DNA of 64,000 nt, taken from the NCBI GenBank assembly GCA_964571725.1, contig CAZNDB010000001.1, positions 310,001-374,000 on the forward strand, given 5' to 3'. A model generated the notes under the pieces. It did not search any database. It saw only the letters and a program-made list of their open reading frames with translations, and was not told the origin of the DNA. The stretch's first letter is position 1. Every line of letters begins with the position of its first letter. Shown piece after piece: positions 43,645-51,035 of the stretch. The DNA comes from UBA1369 sp964571725 (lineage in GTDB: Bacteria; Patescibacteriota; Gracilibacteria; UBA1369). The translations under genes and the position numbers were made by a program.

Positions 43645-44424
43645 ATGAAAACCAAGCTCAACAATCTGTTTTGGTCTCTCATCAGCGCTCTACTCGGACT
43701 CGTCGGCATCGTCTCACTCGCTGCCTTCAGCACCGGTTGCGACGATGGCGGGTACGAGCTGGTACCCTGCACCACCTGCGGCACGCCTGATGGCGGCGCG
43801 GGAACGGGCGGGTCGGCCGGCAACGACGGTAACCTCAACCCCGGCGGGAGCGGCGGCGGCGATCAGTCGCCCCAGCCCAACCCCGGCTGCGAGCAGGTGC
43901 CCAGCTACTGGGATCTGCGTAGCTTCAACGGGTGCATGACCAGCAGCGATCTGGCAGGCGCGTTCCGGATGGCAAACCATCAGGAATACACCTACCAGGG
44001 CAAGAGCTTCCCCGAAAACTCCAGCCCGGAGCAAGGCGAAGTCTGGTACATGCTCGCGGAAGAAACCGACTGCGGCCCCATGACGCTCAGCGCCGTGTCC
44101 AACAGCGGCACTGTCGAGCTCACCGCAGGCAGCGAAGTGGACTGGTACTTGATCGAGCCGGCGATGGCCGAGCTGATCTGGACCAAGCTCCACAACGGCA
44201 ACGCGCCCAGTTACTCGGACACGCTCTCGGGCGCGTTCGGCTCGCTCCTGATCGACATCTTCGAGTGCGAGGTGACCAACGTCACCTGCGCGCTCAAGAG
44301 CACGATCCCGGGCGGCTGGCCGACCTACGGCGGCGGCATCGTTCAGTTCCAACATACGGGGCCGAACGCCACCGCCAAAGGCGCCTTCTGCGGTCACATG
44401 TACGTCGTGGCCCGCTCCCACTGA
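43645..44424 (+). CDS. GC-rich unit 4: Gly-rich lipoprotein
   Basis: 259 residues from ATG 43645, with GGAGG at 43632-43636. A signal peptide ends in the lipobox FSTG-C (Cys about 32), followed by DDGG; the DD at +2/+3 would favour inner-membrane retention in Enterobacteria but occurs widely in myxobacterial lipoproteins. A Cys pair (PCTTC) and a Gly/Asn-rich linker (about 50-85) precede a globular domain with Cys at about 90, 103, 146, 216 and 224 and a C-terminal CGHMYVVARSH. Same style as unit 3b, possibly related secretory lipoproteins. Function unknown. Confidence 0.75.
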   Translation: MKTKLNNLFWSLISALLGLVGIVSLAAFSTGCDDGGYELVPCTTCGTPDGGAGTGGSAGNDGNLNPGGSGGGDQSPQPNPGCEQVPSYWDLRSFNGCMTSSDLAGAFRMANHQEYTYQGKSFPENSSPEQGEVWYMLAEETDCGPMTLSAVSNSGTVELTAGSEVDWYLIEPAMAELIWTKLHNGNAPSYSDTLSGAFGSLLIDIFECEVTNVTCALKSTIPGGWPTYGGGIVQFQHTGPNATAKGAFCGHMYVVARSH

Positions 44425-44500
44425 ACCCTTAAAGGCGTAAGTGGGGACGGCGCGAACTGTCCTCCTCCGCAGAGAGCGTTTTCCCCGCTCCCGCCCCGCA

Positions 44501-44537
44501 CCCCCACCCGGTCACCTCAAAAAGGCCCGGGTGGGGG
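44501..44537 (+). terminator. Terminator of GC-rich unit 4
   Basis: Perfect 11-bp stem: CCCCCACCCGG (44501-44511) with CCGGGTGGGGG (44527-44537), 15-nt loop. No T-run follows. Confidence 0.75.
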
Positions 44538-44552
44538 ATTGCGGCCCATCTC

Positions 44553-44568
44553 TATCCAATGAGTTTTC
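44553..44568 (-). repeat. 16-bp inverted repeat, right copy, flanking GC-rich unit 4
   Basis: TATCCAATGAGTTTTC, the exact reverse complement of 43432-43447. It lies between the unit 4 terminator and the rmlA stop codon, 27 bp from the latter. Confidence 0.85.
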
Positions 44569-44595
44569 TTTTCCACCTATTCTACCTACAACCCC

Positions 44596-45585
44596 TTACT
44601 GTTCGGAAAGGTTATTTGAGCGTAAATCCAAGGTAAAAACATCATCTTTAATCGGTATTTCCCGGTGTTCAATCGCCAGACCGGCTGGTTTACGGTCAGT
44701 ATTTAATGAGCCTAAAATTTGTTCACGTTTCAATAAATTCAGCAGATGGCTGCCGTAACCACTCTTGAGAGTTCTGTCCGCCAGGACGCGCAATTGATCG
44801 GCGTTGATATAACCCATTTTATAGGCAATTTCTTCTATACAGCCTATTTTAATTTCCTGTCTCTTCTCAACCACTTCCACAAAATTGGAGGCCTGCATCA
44901 TTGAGTCAAAAGTACCGGTGTCCAGCCAGGCCACACCCTGTTCCAGTATTTGCACTTTCAGTCTACCCTGGCGCAGATATTCAGCATTTACATCTGTTAT
45001 TTCATATTCACCGCGCGCGCTGGGCTGAAGATGCTTGGCAATGGACACGACATCGTTGTCATAAAAATAAATTCCGGGAATGGCAAAATTGGATTTGGGA
45101 CGGGCCGGTTTTTCTTCGATTGAAATAGCCCTTTTTTCAGAATCGAACTCCACTACCCCATATCTGCCTGGATCAGCAACATGATAGGCAAAAATTATGC
45201 CTCCGTTGGGATCCGTAGAGGCCCTCGCCAGGTCTTCGACATGATTGCCGTAAAAAATATTATCACCCAGAATCAGACAAACTTTATCCCGTCCGATGAA
45301 GCGTTCTCCAAGTATAAAAGCCTGGGCCAGCCCGTCCGGTTTGGCCTGCGTAATATATTGGAAATTGCAGCCGTAAAGAGAGCCGTCTCCTAAAAGATTG
45401 ATAAACGTCTGTTGATCCTGTGGATTGGTTATTATCAAGATATCCCGAATCCCCGCGCCCATCAGTACCGACAGGGGATAATAAATCATCGGCTTGTCGT
45501 AAATCGGCATCAGCTGTTTACTGATGGCCAGGGTAATCGGATGCAGTCTGGATCCCGTTCCGCCAGCCAGAATAATTCCCTTCAT
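44596..45585 (-). CDS. rmlA: Glucose-1-phosphate thymidylyltransferase
   Basis: Makes dTDP-glucose from dTTP and glucose-1-phosphate. The first 290 residues are canonical: GGTGSRLHPIT (nucleotide binding), SKQLMPIYDKPMIYYPLS, LGDNIFYG (metal Asp) and EEKPARPKSNFA. About 40 additional residues follow the normal end (LGSLNTDRKPAGLAIEH..., ending NNLSEQ), an extension not typical of RmlA. It is last in the minus-strand sugar operon, 73 bp after rmlD, and directly abuts GC-rich unit 4. Confidence 0.95.
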   Translation of the reverse strand: MKGIILAGGTGSRLHPITLAISKQLMPIYDKPMIYYPLSVLMGAGIRDILIITNPQDQQTFINLLGDGSLYGCNFQYITQAKPDGLAQAFILGERFIGRDKVCLILGDNIFYGNHVEDLARASTDPNGGIIFAYHVADPGRYGVVEFDSEKRAISIEEKPARPKSNFAIPGIYFYDNDVVSIAKHLQPSARGEYEITDVNAEYLRQGRLKVQILEQGVAWLDTGTFDSMMQASNFVEVVEKRQEIKIGCIEEIAYKMGYINADQLRVLADRTLKSGYGSHLLNLLKREQILGSLNTDRKPAGLAIEHREIPIKDDVFTLDLRSNNLSEQ

Positions 45586-45658
45586 AATGATTTCATTACA
45601 GGGGTAAAAGTTATCGTTTTTATCGGTCTAAATCAACCTTTATCTGTTGCCGGGAGCA

Positions 45659-46543
45659 TTAGAGGGTCTTGACGTCATCCAGGTAATCTTTCAAAGCTTC
45701 TTTCCAATGACGCAATTCTGGTAATTTAGTGTTAATCAAAGCTGAAAACTGAGGTCTCTTGGCTGGAGAAGGCCACTCTTCCATGGTGATGGGTTCCACC
45801 AGGTCTGATACAAACCCGGCTTCTGTTATCAATGTTCTGGCCAATTCATACCAATTGGTGATTCCGGCATTGGTGATGTGATAAATGCCTGATTCATATT
45901 CATTGGACTCTACAAGCCATTTAACCTGTCTGGCCAGGTCCAGTGAGTAAGTGGGTTTGGCCCATTGGTCCTTCACGGCCTGAAACTTGTCCTTTTTACG
46001 GGCATTATCCAGCATTTTGGATAAAAGGTTGTCCCCGTGGCTGCCAAACATATAGGAGGTTCTGATGATGTAATAGCGGCCTTCTGATTGGTCTTCCGGA
46101 TCGAATTCAGCTTCCATCATATCCACGATCAGCTGTTCGCCCAACAATTTGCTCCGTCCATAAGCATTAATCGGATTGGGGGGATCGGACTCCCTGTAAC
46201 CGTCCTTGCGGGTGCCGTCAAACACATAATCCGAGCTAAAATGAACCAGAACTATACCGAAATCACGGCAAATTTTGGCCAGTTTTCCAACGGCGTAACC
46301 ATTGACCTGATTGGCTTTTTCTTCCTCCTGTTCGGCCTTATTAACGTCGCGGTAAACGGTGGCGTTGATGATAACATCGGGCCGCGAGTTCAAAATCTCA
46401 GTCTTGAGTTGCTCCTCATTGGTAATATCCAATTCGTCTTTTCCCAGTGCGATAAAATCGCGGTCATGAAAAGCTTTCTGCAAATCCATTCCCAGTAACC
46501 CGTTTTTTCCCAGAATCAAATAGCGGCTGGTTTGATCAATCAT
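45659..46543 (-). CDS. rmlD: dTDP-4-dehydrorhamnose reductase-like protein
   Basis: 294 residues, short-chain dehydrogenase fold. Seen are the NAD(P)-binding LGKNGLLG, INATVYRDVNKAE, SSDYVFDGTRKDG and the catalytic YGRSK. The C-terminal half has the substrate region AKPTYSLDLARQVKWLV. It normally reduces dTDP-4-keto-L-rhamnose made by RmlC. No rmlC is present here; an FdtA-like cupin gene is in the operon instead, so the true substrate may be a different 4-keto sugar. Overlaps rmlB by 4 bp (ATGA). Confidence 0.88.
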   Translation of the reverse strand: MIDQTSRYLILGKNGLLGMDLQKAFHDRDFIALGKDELDITNEEQLKTEILNSRPDVIINATVYRDVNKAEQEEEKANQVNGYAVGKLAKICRDFGIVLVHFSSDYVFDGTRKDGYRESDPPNPINAYGRSKLLGEQLIVDMMEAEFDPEDQSEGRYYIIRTSYMFGSHGDNLLSKMLDNARKKDKFQAVKDQWAKPTYSLDLARQVKWLVESNEYESGIYHITNAGITNWYELARTLITEAGFVSDLVEPITMEEWPSPAKRPQFSALINTKLPELRHWKEALKDYLDDVKTL

Positions 46544-47544
46544 TTGTCTTGAATAAAATTAAGTAATCTTGATTCGGTAGCCTTCACCCACTCAGGATTA
46601 TTTTTATACCAGTCAAAAGTCATTTTTATCCCGTCTTCAAATTTTACGGTCGGTTCCCAGCCCAGGTCTTTTTTAATCTTGGACGGATCTATGGCGTATC
46701 TGCGGTCATGGGCTTTGCGGTCAACCACGAACTTGATATTGGTTGGATCCTTGTCCAAAAACTTTAATATGTGGCCGGCAATTTCCAGATTATTTTTCTC
46801 ATTATGTCCGCCGATATTGTAAACCTCACCGTAATTGTTGCTGGAAACAATTAAATCAATGGCCCGGCAGTGATCCAGTACATACAGCCAGTCACGCACG
46901 TTTTTCCCGTCTCCGTAAATAGGCAGCGGTTGGCCCTCTGAGGCCAGCTTAAAGAAAAAAGGAATCAGTTTCTCCGTAAACTGGTAGGGACCGTAATTGT
47001 TGGAGCAACGGCTGATAGTCGCCGGAAAGTTATAAGTTTCAAAATAGGCGCGCACCAGCAAATCGGCAGAGGCTTTGGCAGCGGCGTAAGGGCAATTGGG
47101 GGCAAGGGGAGTAATTTCCGTGAAAAAATTCGTGGAGCCGTCGCCCAAATCGCCGTATACTTCATCAGTGGAAATCTGATGATATCGTTTTACCCCATTC
47201 TCGCGTGAAACCAGCAACAGATTGTGCGTGCCGACTATATTGGTCAGAACAAAAATACCAGGATCAACGATGCTCCTGTCCACGTGAGTTTCGGCCGCGA
47301 AATTTATCACCAGATCAAATTTTTCCTGAGTAAATAAGTTTCTCAAAAACTGCAAATCTGTGATATCTCCCTGAACAAATTTTATAGTCCCGGAGTCAAT
47401 TAACCCCTGTATGTTGGGAAGATTCCCCGCATAGGTTAGTTTGTCCAACACCACAATCCGGTCGTCGGGATATTTTTCGCTGTGGAAATGTACGTAATTT
47501 GAACCTATAAACCCTGCCCCGCCGGTAATCAAAACTTTTCTCAT
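46540..47544 (-). CDS. rmlB: dTDP-glucose 4,6-dehydratase
   Basis: Converts dTDP-glucose to dTDP-4-keto-6-deoxyglucose with bound NAD. 334 residues. Motifs: GGAGFIGSNYVHF, NFAAETHVDRSI, STDEVYGDLG and catalytic YAAAK, followed by the CSNNYGPYQFTEKLIP substrate loop. All conserved residues are intact. It is translationally coupled on both sides, overlapping the cupin gene and rmlD by 4 bp each. Confidence 0.97.
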   Translation of the reverse strand: MRKVLITGGAGFIGSNYVHFHSEKYPDDRIVVLDKLTYAGNLPNIQGLIDSGTIKFVQGDITDLQFLRNLFTQEKFDLVINFAAETHVDRSIVDPGIFVLTNIVGTHNLLLVSRENGVKRYHQISTDEVYGDLGDGSTNFFTEITPLAPNCPYAAAKASADLLVRAYFETYNFPATISRCSNNYGPYQFTEKLIPFFFKLASEGQPLPIYGDGKNVRDWLYVLDHCRAIDLIVSSNNYGEVYNIGGHNEKNNLEIAGHILKFLDKDPTNIKFVVDRKAHDRRYAIDPSKIKKDLGWEPTVKFEDGIKMTFDWYKNNPEWVKATESRLLNFIQDK

Positions 47545-47957
47545 GGTCTGATTAATTTAATATAATTTTCATACTCCCTCAGATCCAGAATATAGAGCGA
47601 CTTATCGTAATACAAATTACAGAGGGTAAACATTACCGAATTTTCGGTAAAATCGACAAATTCTCTCCACAGATCGGCCTTTAATTCCAGAACGTCCGCG
47701 GGCCCGTTTAAAACAATCTCCGTCCATTTTTTTCCGTCATAAATTCTGGCCTTACAGCTTCCCTGTGCCATCACATAAAACTTCCTTTCGCCCTTCACGC
47801 AATGTCCTCCGCGCGGAAGTCTGGTATTGGTAGACCAATAGGAACGTTTCACCGGCCAGTCCACCAGCTCGTCGATTCTGTCCAGAACCGTTAAATCTCC
47901 CCGTTCGTCGCTGAATGTTTTTAGCGTGTGTTTTACGAAAAGCGCCTGTTCGGACAT
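47541..47957 (-). CDS. WxcM/FdtA-like sugar ketoisomerase-family cupin
   Basis: 138 residues. The sequence follows the FdtA/QdtA (WxcM-like) cupin plan: RGDLTVLD, VKRSYWSTN, RGGHCVKGERKFYVMAQGSCKARIYDG, LWREFVDFTENSVMFTLCN and YDKSLYILDLREYENY. These enzymes isomerise dTDP-4-keto-6-deoxyglucose to the 3-keto sugar. In FdtA the active site uses two His in RGGHAHK; here the second position is Val (GGHCV), so catalysis may be altered or lost. Begins 11 bp after infB and overlaps rmlB by 4 bp. The missing RmlC may be replaced by this protein in an unusual sugar pathway. Confidence 0.78.
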   Translation of the reverse strand: MSEQALFVKHTLKTFSDERGDLTVLDRIDELVDWPVKRSYWSTNTRLPRGGHCVKGERKFYVMAQGSCKARIYDGKKWTEIVLNGPADVLELKADLWREFVDFTENSVMFTLCNLYYDKSLYILDLREYENYIKLIRP

Positions 47958-47967
47958 GAAGAATTCA

Positions 47968-50439
47968 TTACAAAGTACGAATCTTCTTTTCCATCTTATA
48001 AGGTATCAAAATATCGCCTTCCTGGATTTTCAGATTGCCGGTGACTTTTATTCCGCAATCGTTTCCTTCTTTTACTTCATCCACCGTATCCTGGTTTTTC
48101 TGCAGTGAAGAAACGTTGATCTCTCCCAGCAACTGGCCGTCCCTCATCACCCGCAATTTTGACTTCTTCTCAATGACGCCGGATTTGACCTTGCAGCCAA
48201 CAATCATTTCTTTTTTCTTGCTGTAGAAAATCTGGACAACTTGTAATTCGCCCAAAATCATTTCTACAAATTCGGGCTCCAGCAAGCCATTCAAAATCTT
48301 CTTGATGTCATCCAGCAGTTTATAGATGATGTTGTAATGAATCACTTCCACGTTTTCTCTTTCCGCCACATTCATTACGTTGCTATTGGCTCTGACGTTA
48401 AAGCCCATCACGATGCCGCCTGAGGCAGCAGCCATCATCACGTCCGATTCGGTTATGTCTCCCACGCCGGATAAGATAATCTTTACCCCGACGTCGTCAT
48501 GTTTGATTTCTGAAATAGAATGTCTCAGTGCTTCCAGACTGCCGTTGGTATCGGCTTTCAAAACAATTTTCAGTGTCTTCAGCTGACCGGAAGTAATTGC
48601 CGAAATAATTTCGCCTACGCCGCGTTCTCTCTGCTGTGCCTTGCGTAAATTCTTGATAGTTATGGCGCGCAGACGGGCGGTCTTTTCGTCCGGAACAACC
48701 TGCACAATGTCTCCGCTGAAGGCCTTGTCGGTGAGACCGGCAATCCAGACCGGAGTAGAAGGTCCTGCCGTCTTGATCTTATGTCCCAGATGGTCCTTCA
48801 TTACTTTCACGCGTCCGTAACTCTCACCGATGACTATATTGTCCATTAGTTTGATCGTACCGGTATTGACGATAATAGTGGCCACCGGTCCCAAACTGTG
48901 ATCCAAGTGGGCTTCAATAACCGTACCGATACCGTCGCGGTTGGGATTGGCTTTCAGATTGCCCATGTCCGCCACCAGCAAAATCATTTCCAGAAGTTCG
49001 GGAATTCCCTGTCCCGTGATCGGGGAAACAGGCACAATTACAGTACTTCCGCCCCATTCCTCAGGTACCAGATCCACTCCGGCCAGTTCACCCTTCACTT
49101 TTTCCACATCGGCATTGGGTTTGTCTATTTTGGTAATAGCCACAATAATCGGCACTTTGGCGTCCCTGGCATGTTGCAAAGCTTCCAGTGTCTGTGGCTT
49201 GATTCCTTCATCCGCCGCCACTACCAATACCGCGATATCGGTGGCTTTTGCTCCACGCGCTCTCATTGCGGTAAAAGCTTCATGACCGGGAGTATCCAGA
49301 AAGGTAATTTTCTTGCCGTTTTTTTCTACCTGATAGGCTCCAATATGCTGGGTAATGCCACCGGCCTCCTGTTCCACTACGTGCGTATGTCTGATGGCAT
49401 CCAGAAGCTTGGTTTTGCCATGGTCAACGTGCCCCATGATTACTACAATCGGCGGTCTGGATTCCATTACCGAATTGTCATGTTCCTTCATCAGATTCTC
49501 CAGATTTCCCGAGAACAGATCTTCGGCTGAAGCCACAGTCTGTCGCTTCTTAATTTTTACTTTGAGGTCTTCCGAGACAATCATGGCGGTGTCAAAATCG
49601 ATCACCTGATTGATATTGGCCAGAATGCCGTTTTTCATCAGCTCTCCAATAATTTTTGCGGCTCCCAGTCCTGTCTTTTCGGCGAATTCTTTTACTGTAA
49701 TGACATCCGGAACTTCAACCACCCTGTTCGGGTCATATTTAACCGTATGACTGACTGTGGGAGCTTTCTTGATCTGGCTTCTGAGACTATCTTTTCCGGC
49801 GGTCTGTTTCCTTTGGCTCTGAACAATCTCACGTTCCCTCTCTTCAGCAATCATTTCATCATACATTTCGGCAGTGTCGCGTGGACCTTTATGATCTTTA
49901 ATTCCAAGCAGTTCATCCGACACTGATGAATCTGTTTTAATTTTGGGTTTTTGAAAACGGTCTTTATCCCTTTTTACTTTCTTTTCAAACACCTGCTTTT
50001 CCTTGACTACTTTGGCTTCCTCAACGTAAGAAAGAGGTTCCGGTTTCTTGGGGGCAACGGGCTTTTCAAAAATAATAAACTTTTCTCTTCTTTTCTCAAT
50101 CTTTGGGGCCGGTTCCTCCGTCTTCTTTGCCTGCACGGGGGTAACTGTGGTTTTAGCGCTCTTGGGAGCTGTTTTTTTCGGTTCGGATTTCTCGGATTTG
50201 GCGGGCTTTTTAACTGTCTTTTCCTTCGACTTGGTCTTTTCTTTTTTCTTGGACTGTTCTTCTTCTTTAGCCTGAAAATAAGACACCAGCAACTTGGCCA
50301 GTTTGGAATCAACCGTTCTGGCAGTCACAGGAAGCTCATGACCAAGAGCTTTTGCGGCAAAATGAATATCTCTCACAGAAACATAACATTCCTGAGCAAT
50401 ATCTATTAATAAAACATCGTTTTGTTTGTAGTTGACCAC
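47968..50439 (-). CDS. infB: Translation initiation factor IF-2
   Basis: GTPase that delivers initiator tRNA. The G domain starts about residue 333 (GHVDHGKTKLLD), with switch II DTPGHE and TKID. Domains II, III and C2 follow (GVGDITESDVMMAAA, GFNVRA). The N-terminal 250 residues include an IF2_N domain and a long Lys/Glu/Pro-rich linker. The frame is open to a TTG at 50502, but that TTG is exactly the -35 of the predicted promoter, so GTG 50439 is the more likely start. It is first in an operon with the dTDP-sugar genes, an unusual pairing. Confidence 0.95.
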   Translation of the reverse strand: MVNYKQNDVLLIDIAQECYVSVRDIHFAAKALGHELPVTARTVDSKLAKLLVSYFQAKEEEQSKKKEKTKSKEKTVKKPAKSEKSEPKKTAPKSAKTTVTPVQAKKTEEPAPKIEKRREKFIIFEKPVAPKKPEPLSYVEEAKVVKEKQVFEKKVKRDKDRFQKPKIKTDSSVSDELLGIKDHKGPRDTAEMYDEMIAEEREREIVQSQRKQTAGKDSLRSQIKKAPTVSHTVKYDPNRVVEVPDVITVKEFAEKTGLGAAKIIGELMKNGILANINQVIDFDTAMIVSEDLKVKIKKRQTVASAEDLFSGNLENLMKEHDNSVMESRPPIVVIMGHVDHGKTKLLDAIRHTHVVEQEAGGITQHIGAYQVEKNGKKITFLDTPGHEAFTAMRARGAKATDIAVLVVAADEGIKPQTLEALQHARDAKVPIIVAITKIDKPNADVEKVKGELAGVDLVPEEWGGSTVIVPVSPITGQGIPELLEMILLVADMGNLKANPNRDGIGTVIEAHLDHSLGPVATIIVNTGTIKLMDNIVIGESYGRVKVMKDHLGHKIKTAGPSTPVWIAGLTDKAFSGDIVQVVPDEKTARLRAITIKNLRKAQQRERGVGEIISAITSGQLKTLKIVLKADTNGSLEALRHSISEIKHDDVGVKIILSGVGDITESDVMMAAASGGIVMGFNVRANSNVMNVAERENVEVIHYNIIYKLLDDIKKILNGLLEPEFVEMILGELQVVQIFYSKKKEMIVGCKVKSGVIEKKSKLRVMRDGQLLGEINVSSLQKNQDTVDEVKEGNDCGIKVTGNLKIQEGDILIPYKMEKKIRTL

Positions 50440-50473
50440 GTTAATCTTAGGTTTACTGATCGAAAGCGTTTTT

Positions 50474-50502
50474 AGTTTAGTGTCAAGTTGGAAAAAAGTC
50501 AA
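50474..50502 (-). promoter_or_regulatory. Promoter of the infB-rml operon
   Basis: Minus strand TTGACT (50497-50502), 17-bp spacer, TAAACT (50474-50479). It implies that translation starts downstream of the TTG at 50502. Confidence 0.6.
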
Positions 50503-50517
50503 AAATTATGCTAAAAT
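50488..50517 (+). promoter_or_regulatory. Divergent promoter of the SGNH-hydrolase operon
   Basis: TTGGAA (50488-50493), 18-bp spacer, extended TGcTAAAAT (core 50512-50517). It overlaps the infB promoter, so the two operons may compete or be co-regulated. Confidence 0.6.
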
Positions 50518-50546
50518 AAAAGGAATTTAAGCTTTTTTAATCAATT

Positions 50547-50825
50547 ATGCGCAATCAGGGAAAAAATTCGCTGCGTTCCAGCCGTCTGGTCTATCAAAAT
50601 ATGGGAGGCCAGCCCGGACAGAAGGAACAATTCGAAGTAAAAACAGAAGAAGTACTGGAAGGGTATGAGCAGGCCACGGAAAAAAACGTTCGTGACAGAC
50701 TGAAATTGGGTATGGACGTGGACAGAACGCTGGAGCCCATAAAAGACGAAACGGAGCGCTTCAATCAGACCATTGCCGAAATGAACGAGGAAAGGCTGCG
50801 CAGACAGAGTTTGAATGAAAAATAA
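50547..50825 (+). CDS. Small charged protein of unknown function
   Basis: 92 residues, highly charged and probably helical after residue 25 (EVLEGYEQATEKNVRDRLKLG). No signal, Cys or motif. First gene of a three-gene unit running divergently from infB; 18 bp separate it from the next. No family recognised. Confidence 0.55.
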   Translation: MRNQGKNSLRSSRLVYQNMGGQPGQKEQFEVKTEEVLEGYEQATEKNVRDRLKLGMDVDRTLEPIKDETERFNQTIAEMNEERLRRQSLNEK

Positions 50826-50843
50826 AACTATCAAAAAACCAAA

Positions 50844-51035
50844 ATGGAACAAGCAAGTGCTGCAAATCAATCAAATCAAATTAAAAGAGAACTGGAGTTT
50901 TTCGGTGAAAAAGTCCTGATAGTGATGGAAGCCGACGGAAGTTATTCCGTTTATGCTGACGGAAAAGAAATTGAATTTCTTCCCTGGGCTTTGGAGAAAC
51001 AAAAATCAATGAAATCAGCGTCTGACCATGAATAA
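50844..51035 (+). CDS. Small protein of unknown function
   Basis: 63 residues with a predicted beta hairpin (KVLIVMEADGSYSVYADGKEIEFLPW) flanked by helices. The stop overlaps the start of the giant hydrolase gene by 8 bp, supporting expression as one operon. Not recognised. Confidence 0.55.
   Translation: MEQASAANQSNQIKRELEFFGEKVLIVMEADGSYSVYADGKEIEFLPWALEKQKSMKSASDHE

Noticed and set aside
37860..44600. Integron-type attC cassettes
   Set aside because: No attC-like core sites (RYYYAAC/GTTRRRY) or integrase were seen; the 16-bp repeat flanks only one unit.
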